64,000 bases of DNA from Pseudomonadota bacterium. Its GTDB lineage: Bacteria > Pseudomonadota > Alphaproteobacteria > Rhizobiales > Xanthobacteraceae. Below the pieces are notes generated by a model. The model was given only the letters and a program-made list of their open reading frames with translations, searched no databases and had not been told where the DNA came from. Below, piece after piece: positions 28,668 through 37,299 of the stretch. The stretch's first letter is position 1. Every line of letters starts with the position of its first letter. The DNA lies in assembly GCA_023404705.1 (NCBI GenBank), contig JAEYAU010000170.1, positions 9,338 through 73,337 on the forward strand. The letters are read 5' to 3'. The position numbers and the translations under genes are program-made.

Positions 28668-28834
28668 TTCGTAGGGTGGGCATCGCGCGGCTCGGCGCCT
28701 CCACACCTATATGCGTTTCTGACGCGATGCCCACGCGTGCTGACTCGCGAGTCAGAACCGCGTGGGCAAAATCGCATTCGAGCCGACATGCGGCGCGGCC
28801 ATGCCGAGCACGGCGATTTTGCCCACCCTACGAA
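28668..28834. repeat. cruciform repeat family A, copy 1
   Basis: A 167-base element bounded by a perfect 15-base inverted repeat TTCGTAGGGTGGGCA. Inside, three further stems nest: GTGGGCATCGCG (28676-28687) with its complement at 28723-28734; the perfect palindrome CTGACTCGCGAGTCAG at 28740-28755; and GTGGGCAAAATCGC (28762-28775) with its complement at 28813-28826. The whole can fold as a cloverleaf. Related copies are at 34858-35020, 55624-55744 and 56820-56977. It follows the formate dehydrogenase alpha stop by 10 bases. Confidence 0.85.
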
Positions 28835-29039
28835 CCGGCGCTCGCGCGCCGTCGTCGGCAGGCACGATCCCTGCGTCTCTCCGGTGTCGTGGTATGTCGC
28901 GGTGTGAGCGGATTTCACCGCCGCGCACGTGTGCGGCTCGCTATCGAGGCGAGCCATGTGGGCGCCCGAGGATGCCCTTGATCGAGCAGCACAATCGCGA
29001 CCGCGTGGCGGAGCCGACCGGGTTCGGATAGAATGCTCA

Positions 29040-29085
29040 TGTCAGGAGACCCTCCTGGGGGGAGGGACTTCTTGAGGGTCTGACA
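29040..29085 (+). promoter_or_regulatory. 5' leader hairpin masking the ribosome site of the 115-residue ORF
   Basis: TGTCA-GGA-GACCCTC (29040-29054) can pair with GAGGGTCTGACA (29074-29085) directly before the ATG at 29086, with a 3-base bulge. The pairing buries GAGGG at 29074-29078, the best ribosome site. A competing hairpin, CCCTCC (29050-29055) with GGAGGG (29061-29066), uses the same left strand and would free it. Mutually exclusive stems of this kind suggest a translational switch. Confidence 0.45.
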
Positions 29086-29433
29086 ATGGATAGGTTCATT
29101 GCGCGGGAAAACATCCGCCACTTTTGCGAGATGCTTTCCTCGAACGTCGAGCCTCAGGTGCGATCGAACGTGCACGTGCTGTTGACACGAGAAGAGGACA
29201 AGCTCGGCAGGGACCTGGAGACTCTCGTCGCCATCGAGAAGCACGTTGCGGAGTGCGCGCGGCGGATCGAGGCTCAGAATGGCCGCGTGCGCGCGATGCA
29301 AGCGGATGGTCATCTCGATCTCGGACAAGCGCAGGCGCTGCTGGATGGAATGTTAGAGAGCCAGCGGCTCCTCCTCACTTACCATCAGCACGTCGTTCGG
29401 GAAATCGACCGCAATCGCCTCTTGGACAGGTGA
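29086..29433 (+). CDS. conserved hypothetical protein, 115 residues, helical
   Basis: The protein is charged and predicted to be helical, with heptad-like stretches around EDKLGRDLETLVAIEKHVAEC and no signal peptide or membrane segment. The pattern resembles small uncharacterised proteins I associate with Bradyrhizobium relatives. The coding sequence looks genuine: it has a possible ribosome site and no better frame on either strand. The structured leader suggests regulated translation. No function is assigned; coiled-coil dimerisation is the only property visible. Confidence 0.6.
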   Translation: MDRFIARENIRHFCEMLSSNVEPQVRSNVHVLLTREEDKLGRDLETLVAIEKHVAECARRIEAQNGRVRAMQADGHLDLGQAQALLDGMLESQRLLLTYHQHVVREIDRNRLLDR

Positions 29434-29441
29434 GCGCAGCC

Positions 29442-29633
29442 TCACGTCAGGGCATTGCCGATCCAATCTCGCCAATGCGTCGGCTGCACGTCGACCCAAT
29501 GCCTGGACGCCGCGTCAATCCAGCCGCCCGGAACGCGGCGGCACGGAAATACGAGCGCGTGCTCGCCATCCTCGTTGATCACGGCAAGCTCGAGATCACG
29601 GTCGAATGGGGCCGATGAGATCAGCTGCCACAT
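29442..29633 (-). CDS. conserved hypothetical protein, 63 residues
   Basis: A small soluble protein starting MWQLISSAPFDRDLELAV, with a conserved-looking ALVFPCRR core and C-terminal THWRDW. I recognise this pattern as a widespread short hypothetical protein of Bradyrhizobium-type genomes, predicted to be beta-rich. It is convergent with the 115-residue ORF, 8 bases apart. An FNR/FixK-like box lies 35 bases upstream of its start. Function unknown. Confidence 0.6.
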   Translation of the reverse strand: MWQLISSAPFDRDLELAVINEDGEHALVFPCRRVPGGWIDAASRHWVDVQPTHWRDWIGNALT

Positions 29634-29667
29634 GACGGATTCGACGCACGCGTCTGCTCCCGGAGCA

Positions 29668-29681
29668 CTGATCTAAGTCAA
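29668..29681. promoter_or_regulatory. FNR/FixK-like box
   Basis: CTGATCTAAGTCAA matches the TTGAT-N4-ATCAA consensus of FNR and FixK regulators at 8 of 10 defined positions. It lies in the 159-base gap between the divergent 63-residue ORF and the dihydroorotate-dehydrogenase-like gene, so either could be under oxygen control. Confidence 0.4.
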
Positions 29682-29792
29682 CGCCATCCACTTGGGGCGG
29701 GTGCTTGCCGAGGCGCTTCCCCATATGCTTTCAATACGAGCCGGGCCCTGAAACGCTGGTTCGGCAGTCGAAACAAACGTTTAGCGACCCGA

Positions 29793-30845
29793 ATGAGCGA
29801 CAGGCTCGCGACCCGCATCGGCAGTGTGCGACTGAAGAACCCGATCATCGCGGCGGCGGCCGAGCATCTGATCGAAGCCGACGGCGTGCGGGCTGCATTG
29901 CGCGCGGGCGTCGGCGCCGTGGTCGTGAAGTCGATCAACGAGCTCGCGGCCGGCAAGGATCAGCTGCAGCGCGCCGAATACATGGTGCTCGACGAGCACT
30001 GGCGCCCGGTGCCGTGGAACACCGACGCACCCGCGAGCGTCACCATCGCGTGCCGTTCGGGCCTGACGCCGCAGTCCTTCGCGGCGTGGCTCGACCAGAC
30101 CGCGCGGCTCGATCGCGAGGCGCGCGATCACGATGCCTATGCGATCGCGAGCCTGATCCTCGCGGATCTCGATGAAGCCATGACCATGGCAAAGCAGGTG
30201 GAAGCCGCGGGCATCCGCGTGCTCGAGTTCAATATCGGCACGCCCTACGCCAAGGAGGCGAAGGGCGTGGTCGCGACCGAGCTCGATCCGGTGCGCATCA
30301 CGGCGATCGTCTCGGCCATGCGCCGTGCGGTGTCGCTGCCGCTGTGGATCAAGATCACGGGCCAGAGCGAGCGCGTACCGGAGCTCGCGCGCGCCGCTTT
30401 CGCGGCGGGCGCGGACTCGGTCGTGATGGCGGGGCGCCTGCTCGGCTTCGTGCCGGACCTCGACACGCTCGAACCGATGCTCGGCACCAGCCTCGGCGTC
30501 GGGGGCTTCTGGAATCTGCCGCTCACCTGTCATTGGCTGGCGGTGTCGCGCGCCGCGCTCGGCCCGCAGCATCCGCTGATCGGCATCAATGGCGCGCAGA
30601 GCGGCCACGACGTCGCGCGCATGATGCTCGCGGGCGCCTCGGCGGTCGCGATCGCCTCGCCCGTGATGCTGCGCGGCTTCTCGCTGCTGAGCGACGCGAT
30701 CGACGAGCTCGCGCGCTATCTCGACACGAAGAGCCTGCGCGCCGAGGAGCTGATCGGCCGCGCCGCCGACCAGCGCAAGACCTTCGCGCAGATGCCGCTC
30801 AAGCCAGACAACTGGCGGCGCTATGTGCCGCCGCTCGATTCATAA
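29793..30845 (+). CDS. dihydroorotate dehydrogenase-like flavoprotein
   Basis: A 350-residue TIM-barrel protein resembling class 1 dihydroorotate dehydrogenase and PreA-type dihydropyrimidine dehydrogenase subunits. Visible blocks are GSVRLKNPIIAAA at the N-terminus, VLEFNIGTPYAKE, a central WIKITGQSE with the FMN-phosphate-type Lys, and the late GINGAQSGHDVARMMLAGASAVAIAS. No Fe-S motif is present, unlike PreA. A TctC receptor gene follows 11 bases later, which argues against a de novo pyrimidine role and for catabolic reduction of an imported heterocycle. The substrate is unknown. Confidence 0.72.
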   Translation: MSDRLATRIGSVRLKNPIIAAAAEHLIEADGVRAALRAGVGAVVVKSINELAAGKDQLQRAEYMVLDEHWRPVPWNTDAPASVTIACRSGLTPQSFAAWLDQTARLDREARDHDAYAIASLILADLDEAMTMAKQVEAAGIRVLEFNIGTPYAKEAKGVVATELDPVRITAIVSAMRRAVSLPLWIKITGQSERVPELARAAFAAGADSVVMAGRLLGFVPDLDTLEPMLGTSLGVGGFWNLPLTCHWLAVSRAALGPQHPLIGINGAQSGHDVARMMLAGASAVAIASPVMLRGFSLLSDAIDELARYLDTKSLRAEELIGRAADQRKTFAQMPLKPDNWRRYVPPLDS

Positions 30846-30856
30846 GGAGGATTTCG

Positions 30857-31831
30857 ATGCGCAGGATGTTGCTTGTCGCCGCGCTTGGATTGTTTGCTGC
30901 GGCCCCTTCGGCGCTCGCGCCCGCGCAGGCGCAGAGCTGGCCGACGCGACCCGTCACCGTGGTGGTGCCGTTCACGGCCGGCACCACATCCGACGTGATC
31001 GCCCGCGCGGTGTTCGAGAAGGTCGGCAGCGCGCTCGGCCAGCAGTTCGTGATCGACAATCGCGGCGGCGCCGGCGGCAATATCGGCGCCGCCATGGTCG
31101 CGAAGGCGGCTCCCGACGGCTACACGCTGCTGCTCGCGACCACCGGGCCAGCCGCCACCAACAAGCTGATGTACAAGAATCTGACCTTCGATCCGCAAAA
31201 GGACCTCGTGCCGATCGCGCTGATCGGCAAGGCGCCGATTCTGGTCGTGGCGCGGCCCGAGGCGCCCGTGCGGGATCTGAAGGGACTGGTCGAATACGCC
31301 AAGGCCAATCCCGACAAGCTCAATATCGGCTTCCCGGGCAACGGCACGCTCGGTCACATCACGGGCGTGCTGCTGCAGCAGCGCGCCGACGTGAAGTTCG
31401 GGCAGGTGCAGTATCGCGGCAGCGCGCCGATCATGACGGATCTGCTCGGCGGCCACATCGATGTCGCGATGGACTCGATGGCTGCCTATGTGCCGAACGT
31501 GAAGGAAGGCAAGCTGCGCGCGCTCGCGATCGCGGGCGGCAAGCGCTGGTCGGGCCTGCCCGACGTGCCGACCGCGTCGGAGTCGGGCCTGCCGGGCTTC
31601 GAAGCGAGCGTCTGGTACGTCGTGATGGCGCCCGCCGGCACGCCGCGCGAGATCGTCGCGAAGCTGAATGGCGAAGTGAATGCTTATCTCAAGACGCCGC
31701 AGGCCATCGAGATGTTCGACAAGCTCGGCATCCAGCTCGAAGGCGGCACCGATGCGGATGCGGCCGCGTTCATCGCGGCCGAGATCGCGAAGTGGGAGCC
31801 GATCGTGAAGGCCGCGAAGATCGAGTTTTGA
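30857..31831 (+). CDS. TctC/Bug-family solute-binding protein (orphan receptor)
   Basis: A 324-residue periplasmic receptor. The signal peptide ends at about residue 26 (PAQAQS), followed by WPTRPVTVVVPFTAGTTSDVIAR and the family blocks NRGGAGGNIG and APDGYTLLL. AAGGAGG at 30844-30850 places the ATG with 6 bases of spacing. No TctA/TctB genes lie beside it, as is common for the large Bug family; it may use the permease at 11-13 kb or act as a sensor. Probably co-transcribed with the dihydroorotate-dehydrogenase-like gene. Confidence 0.87.
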   Translation: MRRMLLVAALGLFAAAPSALAPAQAQSWPTRPVTVVVPFTAGTTSDVIARAVFEKVGSALGQQFVIDNRGGAGGNIGAAMVAKAAPDGYTLLLATTGPAATNKLMYKNLTFDPQKDLVPIALIGKAPILVVARPEAPVRDLKGLVEYAKANPDKLNIGFPGNGTLGHITGVLLQQRADVKFGQVQYRGSAPIMTDLLGGHIDVAMDSMAAYVPNVKEGKLRALAIAGGKRWSGLPDVPTASESGLPGFEASVWYVVMAPAGTPREIVAKLNGEVNAYLKTPQAIEMFDKLGIQLEGGTDADAAAFIAAEIAKWEPIVKAAKIEF

Positions 31832-31834
31832 GAT

Positions 31835-32647
31835 TCAGAACCGGAAATTCACGCCCGCGCGCGCGATGTGCGCGGTGAGGTCGGTGGTGGTGCTGATGGC
31901 GTGGACATATCCGCCCGGCTGGGTCACCAATCCGGACGCCGTGATCGAGCCGAAGTCGAGGTAGAGATATTCGGCCTTGACGCTCCAATTGCGCGCGAAG
32001 GCCCATTCGAAGCCGCCGCCGATGGTCCAGCCCGTCCGGGTTTCGGAGGCACGCCAGGCACCAGTGGCGGGGCCGTTGACGTTCGTGTCGACGTAGCTGT
32101 GGCTGGCCTCGACATTGGTGACCGCCAAGCCGCCGGTCGCGAACAACAGCGCATTCCCGAAGGCCCAGCCGATGCGCCCGCGCGCCGTGAACAGCCAGTC
32201 GGTGTCCAGCGCGCTCGCGACCGTATAGACCGTGCCGCCCGGGACCGCCAAACCGCCGGTGACCGTGAGCTGGCTCACCGCGCGGGAGCCGCCCACGTCG
32301 AAGGCGCCGACATCGAGCTCGGCGCCGAGTACCAGGCTGTTGATCTGCCAGTTGTAGCCGGCCTGCACGCCGCCCGTGAATCCGGTGCGCGACATGGAGC
32401 CGGTGCCGGCCGCCGCGACCGGCGCCGCGATGCCCGGCGAAGCGCCGGCGCAGAAATAGGCCGGAGGAGAGACCAGTCCGGCGCACGGAATGCTCGTCGC
32501 GACGTCCGAATGACCTCGCGCCGCGCCCGCATTGAGGCCGACGTAGAAGCCGGTCCAGTTGGTGACCGGCTGTGCCTGCGCGGCGGCCGTGAGCGCGACC
32601 GTCGAGACAGAGGCGAGAGCAAGGGCAATGTGAGACGCACGCGTCAT
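31835..32647 (-). CDS. outer-membrane beta-barrel protein (Omp25/31-like)
   Basis: A 270-residue protein with a signal peptide cleaved near AAAQAQP (about residue 26), followed by NWTGFYVGLNAG, alternating amphipathic strands with GGVQAGYNWQ, ARGRIGWAFGNALLFATGG and a C-terminal VNFRF ending in Phe, the barrel-assembly signal. Rhizobial porin-like surface proteins share these features. ATG 32647 is used because a G-rich ribosome site (complement of CCCCCC) lies just upstream and the signal peptide begins there. It is convergent with the TctC gene, with 3 bases between stop codons. Confidence 0.85.
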   Translation of the reverse strand: MTRASHIALALASVSTVALTAAAQAQPVTNWTGFYVGLNAGAARGHSDVATSIPCAGLVSPPAYFCAGASPGIAAPVAAAGTGSMSRTGFTGGVQAGYNWQINSLVLGAELDVGAFDVGGSRAVSQLTVTGGLAVPGGTVYTVASALDTDWLFTARGRIGWAFGNALLFATGGLAVTNVEASHSYVDTNVNGPATGAWRASETRTGWTIGGGFEWAFARNWSVKAEYLYLDFGSITASGLVTQPGGYVHAISTTTDLTAHIARAGVNFRF

Positions 32648-32832
32648 CGAGACCCCCCAAGACGCGAATCGAAGGCGCCTGCAGGATAAGGCGGCCATGC
32701 CGCTGCGGAAGCTTCCAGCGCCGTGGTGGATCACACAATGGGCGATTAATCATCAGCGTTGCAGCGTTGCCACATACACGTGCGTGTAAGTTGGACTGTC
32801 GGGCAACACTGCGCGGATGGAAGCTCGGACGG

Positions 32833-34230
32833 TCACGGTTTCCCGGTTTCGGCCAGCAGCAGCGCCTTGAGCTGGGCGCGGTTCACCTTGCCGTTCACGC
32901 CGCGGGGAATGGCCTGCAGCGCGAACACGCGGATCGGATGCGCGATGCCGCGCATGCGTGCGATCGTCTCGAGCGCCTCGGCGCGCGCCTCCTTGCCGTC
33001 GACCACGCCAACCCAGATCTGCGGCGCAGCGCCGCTCGGCTCCATCAGCACGGCCGCCGCGTCGCTCGTATCCCATTCGAGGCGCAGCAGGTGCTCGACT
33101 TCGTGCGCGGGCGAGATCGCGCGCGTGCGAGCCGCGCGAACCGTCGACGGATCGACCTCCGCGGCGCGCCCCAGCACGTAGAGCCGGCCGTCGGGCTCCT
33201 GCCATCCGATGTCGCCGAGATCGATCCAGGCGTCGCCCTGTCGCACTCTCACATGGCCGGCCGTACCATCCGTGCACGGATGCCCCTGGGCGTCGGCCAC
33301 GCTCACCTGCACGCCGGGCAGCACGTAGCCCGCAAGCCCCGGATCGTCGAGCAGCACTTGCGCATGCGCCTCGGCGATCACGCCGGTTTCGGACGCGCCA
33401 TAGCGGCAAAGCACGTCGCGGCACAAATGCATCATCGCGGCCTCGAGAAGCGCGCGCGTGACGAGGCCGCCTCCGACCCAGACAGTGTGCAGGCTCGCGA
33501 GATGCGCGCGCGTCCTGCGCGCGACGCGCGTGAGCGCCACGAGCTGCTCCGGTGACACCACCGCGGCGTTGATCGCGAAGAGGTCCGCCATGCGCAGCGC
33601 CTGATGCGGCGACTCGGCGAAGCATACGGTGCGCGCCAGCGCGAGGGCCGCGCAGGCGGCCGTGAAGCCGAAGCTGGAGCCGAGGCCCGGCATGCACAGG
33701 AGCGAGCGCCAATCCGCGTACTGGAAGCTCTGCACGCGCTGGCCGATGTCCGCGATGTGATGGCCGATCAGCTTCGGGGCGCCGGTCGAGCCCGAGGTGA
33801 GGCTCAGGCGGCAGACATCCGTCGCCCCGGCGAAGCCGGCCGGCAGCGTGCCTTCGACCGGCGCGCCGAACCAGGCGTCGGTCACCTCGATCAGCCGATG
33901 TCCGGAGACGACGAAACGCGCCGCGTCCTGGTCGCCGAGCACGACCGAGGGACGAACGCCGTCGAGTCCGGGCTGCCCATGCACCAACGAAATCGACGGA
34001 AGCCCCAGCCGAAACAGCGCGAGCGAAAGCGTCATGTCGCGGATCGGATTCTTCAGCATCAGCGCAACCGGCGCATCGCGCGGCAAGCCGAGCTGGTGCA
34101 GGCGCCGTGCGCACATCTCGAGCGCAAAACCGAGCATGCCGTAAGTGATGGCGCGGTCCTCCATCACCATGGCGGGCGTCTCGGGTCGCGTCCGCGTGTG
34201 GAAGAGGATGTGCTCGAACCAGTTGTTCAT
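32833..34230 (-). CDS. AMP-forming acyl/aryl-CoA synthetase-like adenylating enzyme
   Basis: A 465-residue member of the adenylate-forming superfamily. The ATP loop is LTSGSTGAPK near residue 155, the middle motif CRYGASETG near 280, and the C-terminal catalytic Lys motif RGVNGKVNRAQLK. It is shorter than typical acyl-CoA synthetases (500-600) and has an unusual DxGD region (DLGDIGWQEPDG). ATG 34230 (MNNWFEHILFHT) is the natural start. It is divergent from an Lrp regulator and beside pobA, so an aromatic or amino acid substrate is plausible but unproven. Confidence 0.78.
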   Translation of the reverse strand: MNNWFEHILFHTRTRPETPAMVMEDRAITYGMLGFALEMCARRLHQLGLPRDAPVALMLKNPIRDMTLSLALFRLGLPSISLVHGQPGLDGVRPSVVLGDQDAARFVVSGHRLIEVTDAWFGAPVEGTLPAGFAGATDVCRLSLTSGSTGAPKLIGHHIADIGQRVQSFQYADWRSLLCMPGLGSSFGFTAACAALALARTVCFAESPHQALRMADLFAINAAVVSPEQLVALTRVARRTRAHLASLHTVWVGGGLVTRALLEAAMMHLCRDVLCRYGASETGVIAEAHAQVLLDDPGLAGYVLPGVQVSVADAQGHPCTDGTAGHVRVRQGDAWIDLGDIGWQEPDGRLYVLGRAAEVDPSTVRAARTRAISPAHEVEHLLRLEWDTSDAAAVLMEPSGAAPQIWVGVVDGKEARAEALETIARMRGIAHPIRVFALQAIPRGVNGKVNRAQLKALLLAETGKP

Positions 34231-34379
34231 GGCGCTTTGCCTCGGGCGCTCGCCTGCGCAGTGTCCAGGAAAAGCGAATGGCCGGCAACGTGGCGGGCCC
34301 TGTGCCGGCTCCATTCGGTCTCCTGGATCACAAATGAACGCTGGACCCGCGCAACCCCGTAGGCCATTTTCGGTCGGCT

Positions 34380-34862
34380 ATGCACAAGCTCGACGACACA
34401 GACCGCCAGCTCCTCGCGCTGCTCCAGGAGGATGACCGCCTCTCGCTCGCCGAGCTCGGCAAGCGGATCGGCATTCCGGCGTCCACCATCAATGACCGCA
34501 TCAAGCGGCTCTCCCGCAACGGCGTGATCGCCGGCTTCCAGGCGCGCGTCGCGCCGGAGGCGCTCGGGCTCAACCTCCTCGCCTTCATGATGGTGAGCTG
34601 GAGCAATCCGAAGGTCGAGACCGAGTTTCTGGCGCGCATCAAGGCGTCGCCCGCGGTGCTCGAGTGTCACCACATCACGGGCGCCTGGAACTACCTGCTC
34701 AAGGTGCGGGTCGGCACCACGCGTGACCTCGAGCGCTTCCTGGCGGACACGATCAAGGGCGTCGACGGCGTCGAGCGCACCGAGACGCTGATCGTGCTCT
34801 CCTCCGCAAAGGAGACATCGGTGGTGATGCTGCCGGGGGAACGTACGTCGTCATCTTCGTAG
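34380..34862 (+). CDS. Lrp/AsnC-family transcriptional regulator
   Basis: A 160-residue regulator. The N-terminal helix-turn-helix is LAELGKRIGIPASTINDRIKRL, and the RAM effector domain includes VLECHHITGAWNYLLKVRV. It is divergent from the adenylating enzyme across 149 bases and likely controls it. Its stop codon TAG (34860-34862) lies inside the terminal repeat of cruciform element A2, so the last residues (TSSSS) come from sequence abutting the element; the C-terminus may have been altered by the insertion. Confidence 0.88.
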   Translation: MHKLDDTDRQLLALLQEDDRLSLAELGKRIGIPASTINDRIKRLSRNGVIAGFQARVAPEALGLNLLAFMMVSWSNPKVETEFLARIKASPAVLECHHITGAWNYLLKVRVGTTRDLERFLADTIKGVDGVERTETLIVLSSAKETSVVMLPGERTSSSS

Positions 34863-35020
34863 GGTGGGCAAAGGCGGCCGAGGCGCTTGCGGGATTTGAG
34901 GTGCAGCTTCCGCCGTGCCCACGCGGACGCTTCAGGATACGGATGCGCAGAACGCGTGGGCAAAATCGCGCCGCGCTCTCGCATGCGGTGCGGCCGAGCG
35001 AGCGATTTTGCCCACCCTAC
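34858..35020. repeat. cruciform repeat family A, copy 2
   Basis: Bounded by CGTAGGGTGGGCAAA and TTTTGCCCACCCTAC. It shares the nested layout of copy 1: GTGGGCA...GGCGG paired with CCGCCGTGCCCAC, then GTGGGCAAAATCGC with GCGATTTTGCCCAC, while the loops differ. The left TAG ends the Lrp gene and the right CTA (TAG on the minus strand) ends pobA. Confidence 0.85.
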
Positions 35021-36219
35021 AGAGGCAGCCCCACATAGTTCTCGGCGAGCGCGGTGCGCGCTGCGTCCGAGCCGAGCAGATAGTCGAGCTCGGCGCGCTG
35101 AATCTTGCGGTCGAAGCCGCTCGCATCCGGGAAGGAATGCAGCGTCGAAGTCATCCACCAGGAGAAGCGCTCGGCCTTCCACACGCGCGCGAGCGCGCGC
35201 TGCGAGTAGCCGTCGAGCGCATCGGATGCGTTGCGCTTGTAGAACGCCTGCAGGGCGTTCCAGAGATAATAGACGTCGCTCGCCGCGAGATTGAGCCCCT
35301 TGGCGCCGGTCGGCGGCACGATATGAGCGGCATCGCCGCAGAGAAACAAGCGGCCGAAGCGCATCGGCTCGGCGACGAAACTGCGCAGCGGCGCGATGCT
35401 CTTCTCGATCGACGGGCCGGTGACGAGCTGCTGGTTCGCTTCGTCGTCGAGGCGCAAGCGCAGCTCCTGCCAGAAGCGCTCGTCGGACCACGCCTCCACG
35501 TCCTCGTCGAGACCGCATTGCAGATAGTAGCGGCTGCGCGTCGGCGAGCGCATGGAGCAGAGCGCGAAGCCCCGCGCGTGGTGGACGTAGATCAATTCGT
35601 CCGACACCGGCGCTGTGTCGGAGAGGATGCCGAGCCAGCCGAACGGATAGGTGCGCTCGAAGGTCTCGATGCGATCGGCCGGAATGCTGCGGCGGCTCAC
35701 GCCGTGGAAGCCGTCGCAGCCCGCGACGATGTCGCAAGCGATCTCGTGCGGGACGCCATCCTTGACGTAGCGCACGCGCGGCGAAGCACTCGTGATGTCG
35801 TGCAGGCTCACGTCCTGCGCCTCGTAGACCACGGGTGTGCCGCGGCGCGCCTCCATGAGGTCGCGCGTGATCTCGGTCTGGCCGTAGACGATCACGGTCT
35901 TGCCCGTGAGTGCGCGGAAGTCGATGCGATGGCGCGCGCCGCCGACGCAGATCTGCGTGCCGTCGTGCACCAGGCCTTCGCGCTGCATGCGCGCGCCGAC
36001 GCCCGCGGTCTCCAGCAGGTCAGCCGTGCTCTGCTCGATCACGCCGGCGCGGATGCGCCCGAGCACATAGTCGGCGGTCTGCCGTTCCAGAATGATGTTG
36101 TCGATGCCGCTCTTGTCGAGCAGTTGGCCGAGCAGCAGCCCGGAAGGGCCGGCGCCGACGATGACGACTTGCGTCCGCAATAGGGGGTCCTTGCGCTCGA
36201 GACGTTCGCGCAAGGCCAT
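35017..36219 (-). CDS. pobA: 4-hydroxybenzoate 3-monooxygenase
   Basis: A 400-residue flavoprotein hydroxylating 4-hydroxybenzoate to protocatechuate with NADPH and O2. The FAD motif VGAGPSG is at 21-27, the DG motif at CDGFHGVSR, and the second FAD site at LCGDAAHIVPPTGAKGLN, all typical of PobA. The product feeds the pcaGH genes at 47-48 kb. It starts at ATG 36219 with GAGGG upstream, about 14 residues longer than classic PobA (which begins near RTQVVIVGAG). The stop codon lies in the repeat element A2. Confidence 0.94.
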   Translation of the reverse strand: MALRERLERKDPLLRTQVVIVGAGPSGLLLGQLLDKSGIDNIILERQTADYVLGRIRAGVIEQSTADLLETAGVGARMQREGLVHDGTQICVGGARHRIDFRALTGKTVIVYGQTEITRDLMEARRGTPVVYEAQDVSLHDITSASPRVRYVKDGVPHEIACDIVAGCDGFHGVSRRSIPADRIETFERTYPFGWLGILSDTAPVSDELIYVHHARGFALCSMRSPTRSRYYLQCGLDEDVEAWSDERFWQELRLRLDDEANQQLVTGPSIEKSIAPLRSFVAEPMRFGRLFLCGDAAHIVPPTGAKGLNLAASDVYYLWNALQAFYKRNASDALDGYSQRALARVWKAERFSWWMTSTLHSFPDASGFDRKIQRAELDYLLGSDAARTALAENYVGLPL

Positions 36220-36271
36220 ACGGTTTCGCCCTCAGGCGAATCCAGGACGTTTCCCAGGAATCAGTGGGATA

Positions 36272-36952
36272 TCAGCGGCGGAGGCCGAACGGGCCGACCG
36301 CGGCCTCGCGGCGCGCCGCATAGTAGAGCGCGTCCTGCGCGTTGGTCGGCCGCACCACGATCGCGCGCGGCGTGCCATTGGCGGACCGGGACATCACATG
36401 GATTTCGTTCGCGGGGCGCGCGACCGGCGCCGGACGTTGCGCGCGCGGCACGGAGGGCAGCGTGTCGAGCGAGGCGCGGAAGGCCGGCTGCTCGCGGACC
36501 GGCTCGGGTTTGGCTTCGGACTTGGGCTCGGGCTTGGGCTCGGGCTTCGCGGCTTCGACCCGCACGGGCTCCGGCTTCGCCGGCTCGACCTTGTTGGGCT
36601 CGGCCGCGACCGGCCCGGGAGCACCGGGCGCGACGACGTCAGCATGCATCGCCTCTGGCGGCGCCGCATCGACCGCGATCGCAACCGCGACGCGCGTCGG
36701 CTCCGGCGCGGGCGTCGCGTTGGCCACGGGCGCATCGGTCTTCGGCGGCGCGGTCCACTTCAGGCACTTGCGGTCGATCATGGGCCAAGCCTGCTCCTTG
36801 CAGGGCAGGCTCGTCTCGGCGGCTGCGATCACGGTCGGCCTGGCGGCCGACTCGGGCTTGTCCTGGTCGAGGAACGAGACGGCCGCGAGCGCGCCGGATC
36901 CCAGCAGCATCCAGACGGCGAACATCTTCGTGAGCGTGCGCAGCTTCGACAC
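36272..36952 (-). CDS. hypothetical secreted or membrane-anchored protein with Pro/Glu/Lys/Ala-rich spacer
   Basis: A 226-residue protein. Residues 9-28 form a hydrophobic signal anchor (MFAVWMLLGSGALAAVSFL). A short Cys pair motif, CKEQAWPMIDRKCLKW, follows near residue 51 and may form a disulfide. Residues about 70-155 are a low-complexity Pro-rich spacer with repeated KPEP and VEPAKPEP units, as in TonB-like envelope-spanning proteins. The C-terminal part is basic. The Cys motif recalls small envelope proteins of Bradyrhizobium relatives. Function unknown. Confidence 0.6.
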   Translation of the reverse strand: MSKLRTLTKMFAVWMLLGSGALAAVSFLDQDKPESAARPTVIAAAETSLPCKEQAWPMIDRKCLKWTAPPKTDAPVANATPAPEPTRVAVAIAVDAAPPEAMHADVVAPGAPGPVAAEPNKVEPAKPEPVRVEAAKPEPKPEPKSEAKPEPVREQPAFRASLDTLPSVPRAQRPAPVARPANEIHVMSRSANGTPRAIVVRPTNAQDALYYAARREAAVGPFGLRR

Positions 36953-37299
36953 GTGAGCCTCCCCAGGCTTTTGTTGAGCCCAGCATCAATCATTAAGTCT
37001 CAAAGAGGCGTGTTCCGGCGAGGTATGCAGCGAGTGAATCTCGGCAGGTGCCTAACAGGTGGTAACCACTCGCCCGTTAGGGTTACCGGGGCGCGCATGG
37101 CGAAGCGGCATGGCAGGACGGAATGATGGTTTTTGAGGACTCCATCAAAAATCATCAAAGCAAGCGGCAGGAGTTTGCGGGCGGCTGGCCAGATCTCGCG
37201 GATCTGCGCGGCTTTCTAAACGTCAGCGATACTGCCGAATGCCTCAATTTCCCTCATTTGGGATGTCGCTCCGGTGGCGAGGAAATCAATGCGACCGCG
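36953..37299. other. 347-base intergenic region between the Pro-rich protein and pqqE
   Basis: No gene was recognised. GGTAACC (37061-37067) and GGTTACC (37081-37087) can pair, as can CCTAAC (37051-37056) and GTTAGG (37076-37081). A longer hairpin is listed separately at 37124-37157. The rest is less GC-rich than the neighbouring genes and probably holds the promoter of the minus-strand hypothetical gene and the end of the pqq transcript. Confidence 0.4.
37124..37157. terminator. AT-rich stem-loop downstream of the pqq operon
   Basis: TGATGGTTTTTGA and TCAAAAATCATCA form a 13-base stem with one mismatch and an 8-base loop. It lies about 140 bases beyond the pqqE stop, in the direction of pqq transcription. 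The A/T-rich stem makes it an uncertain intrinsic terminator; it could also be a protein-binding palindrome. Confidence 0.35.
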
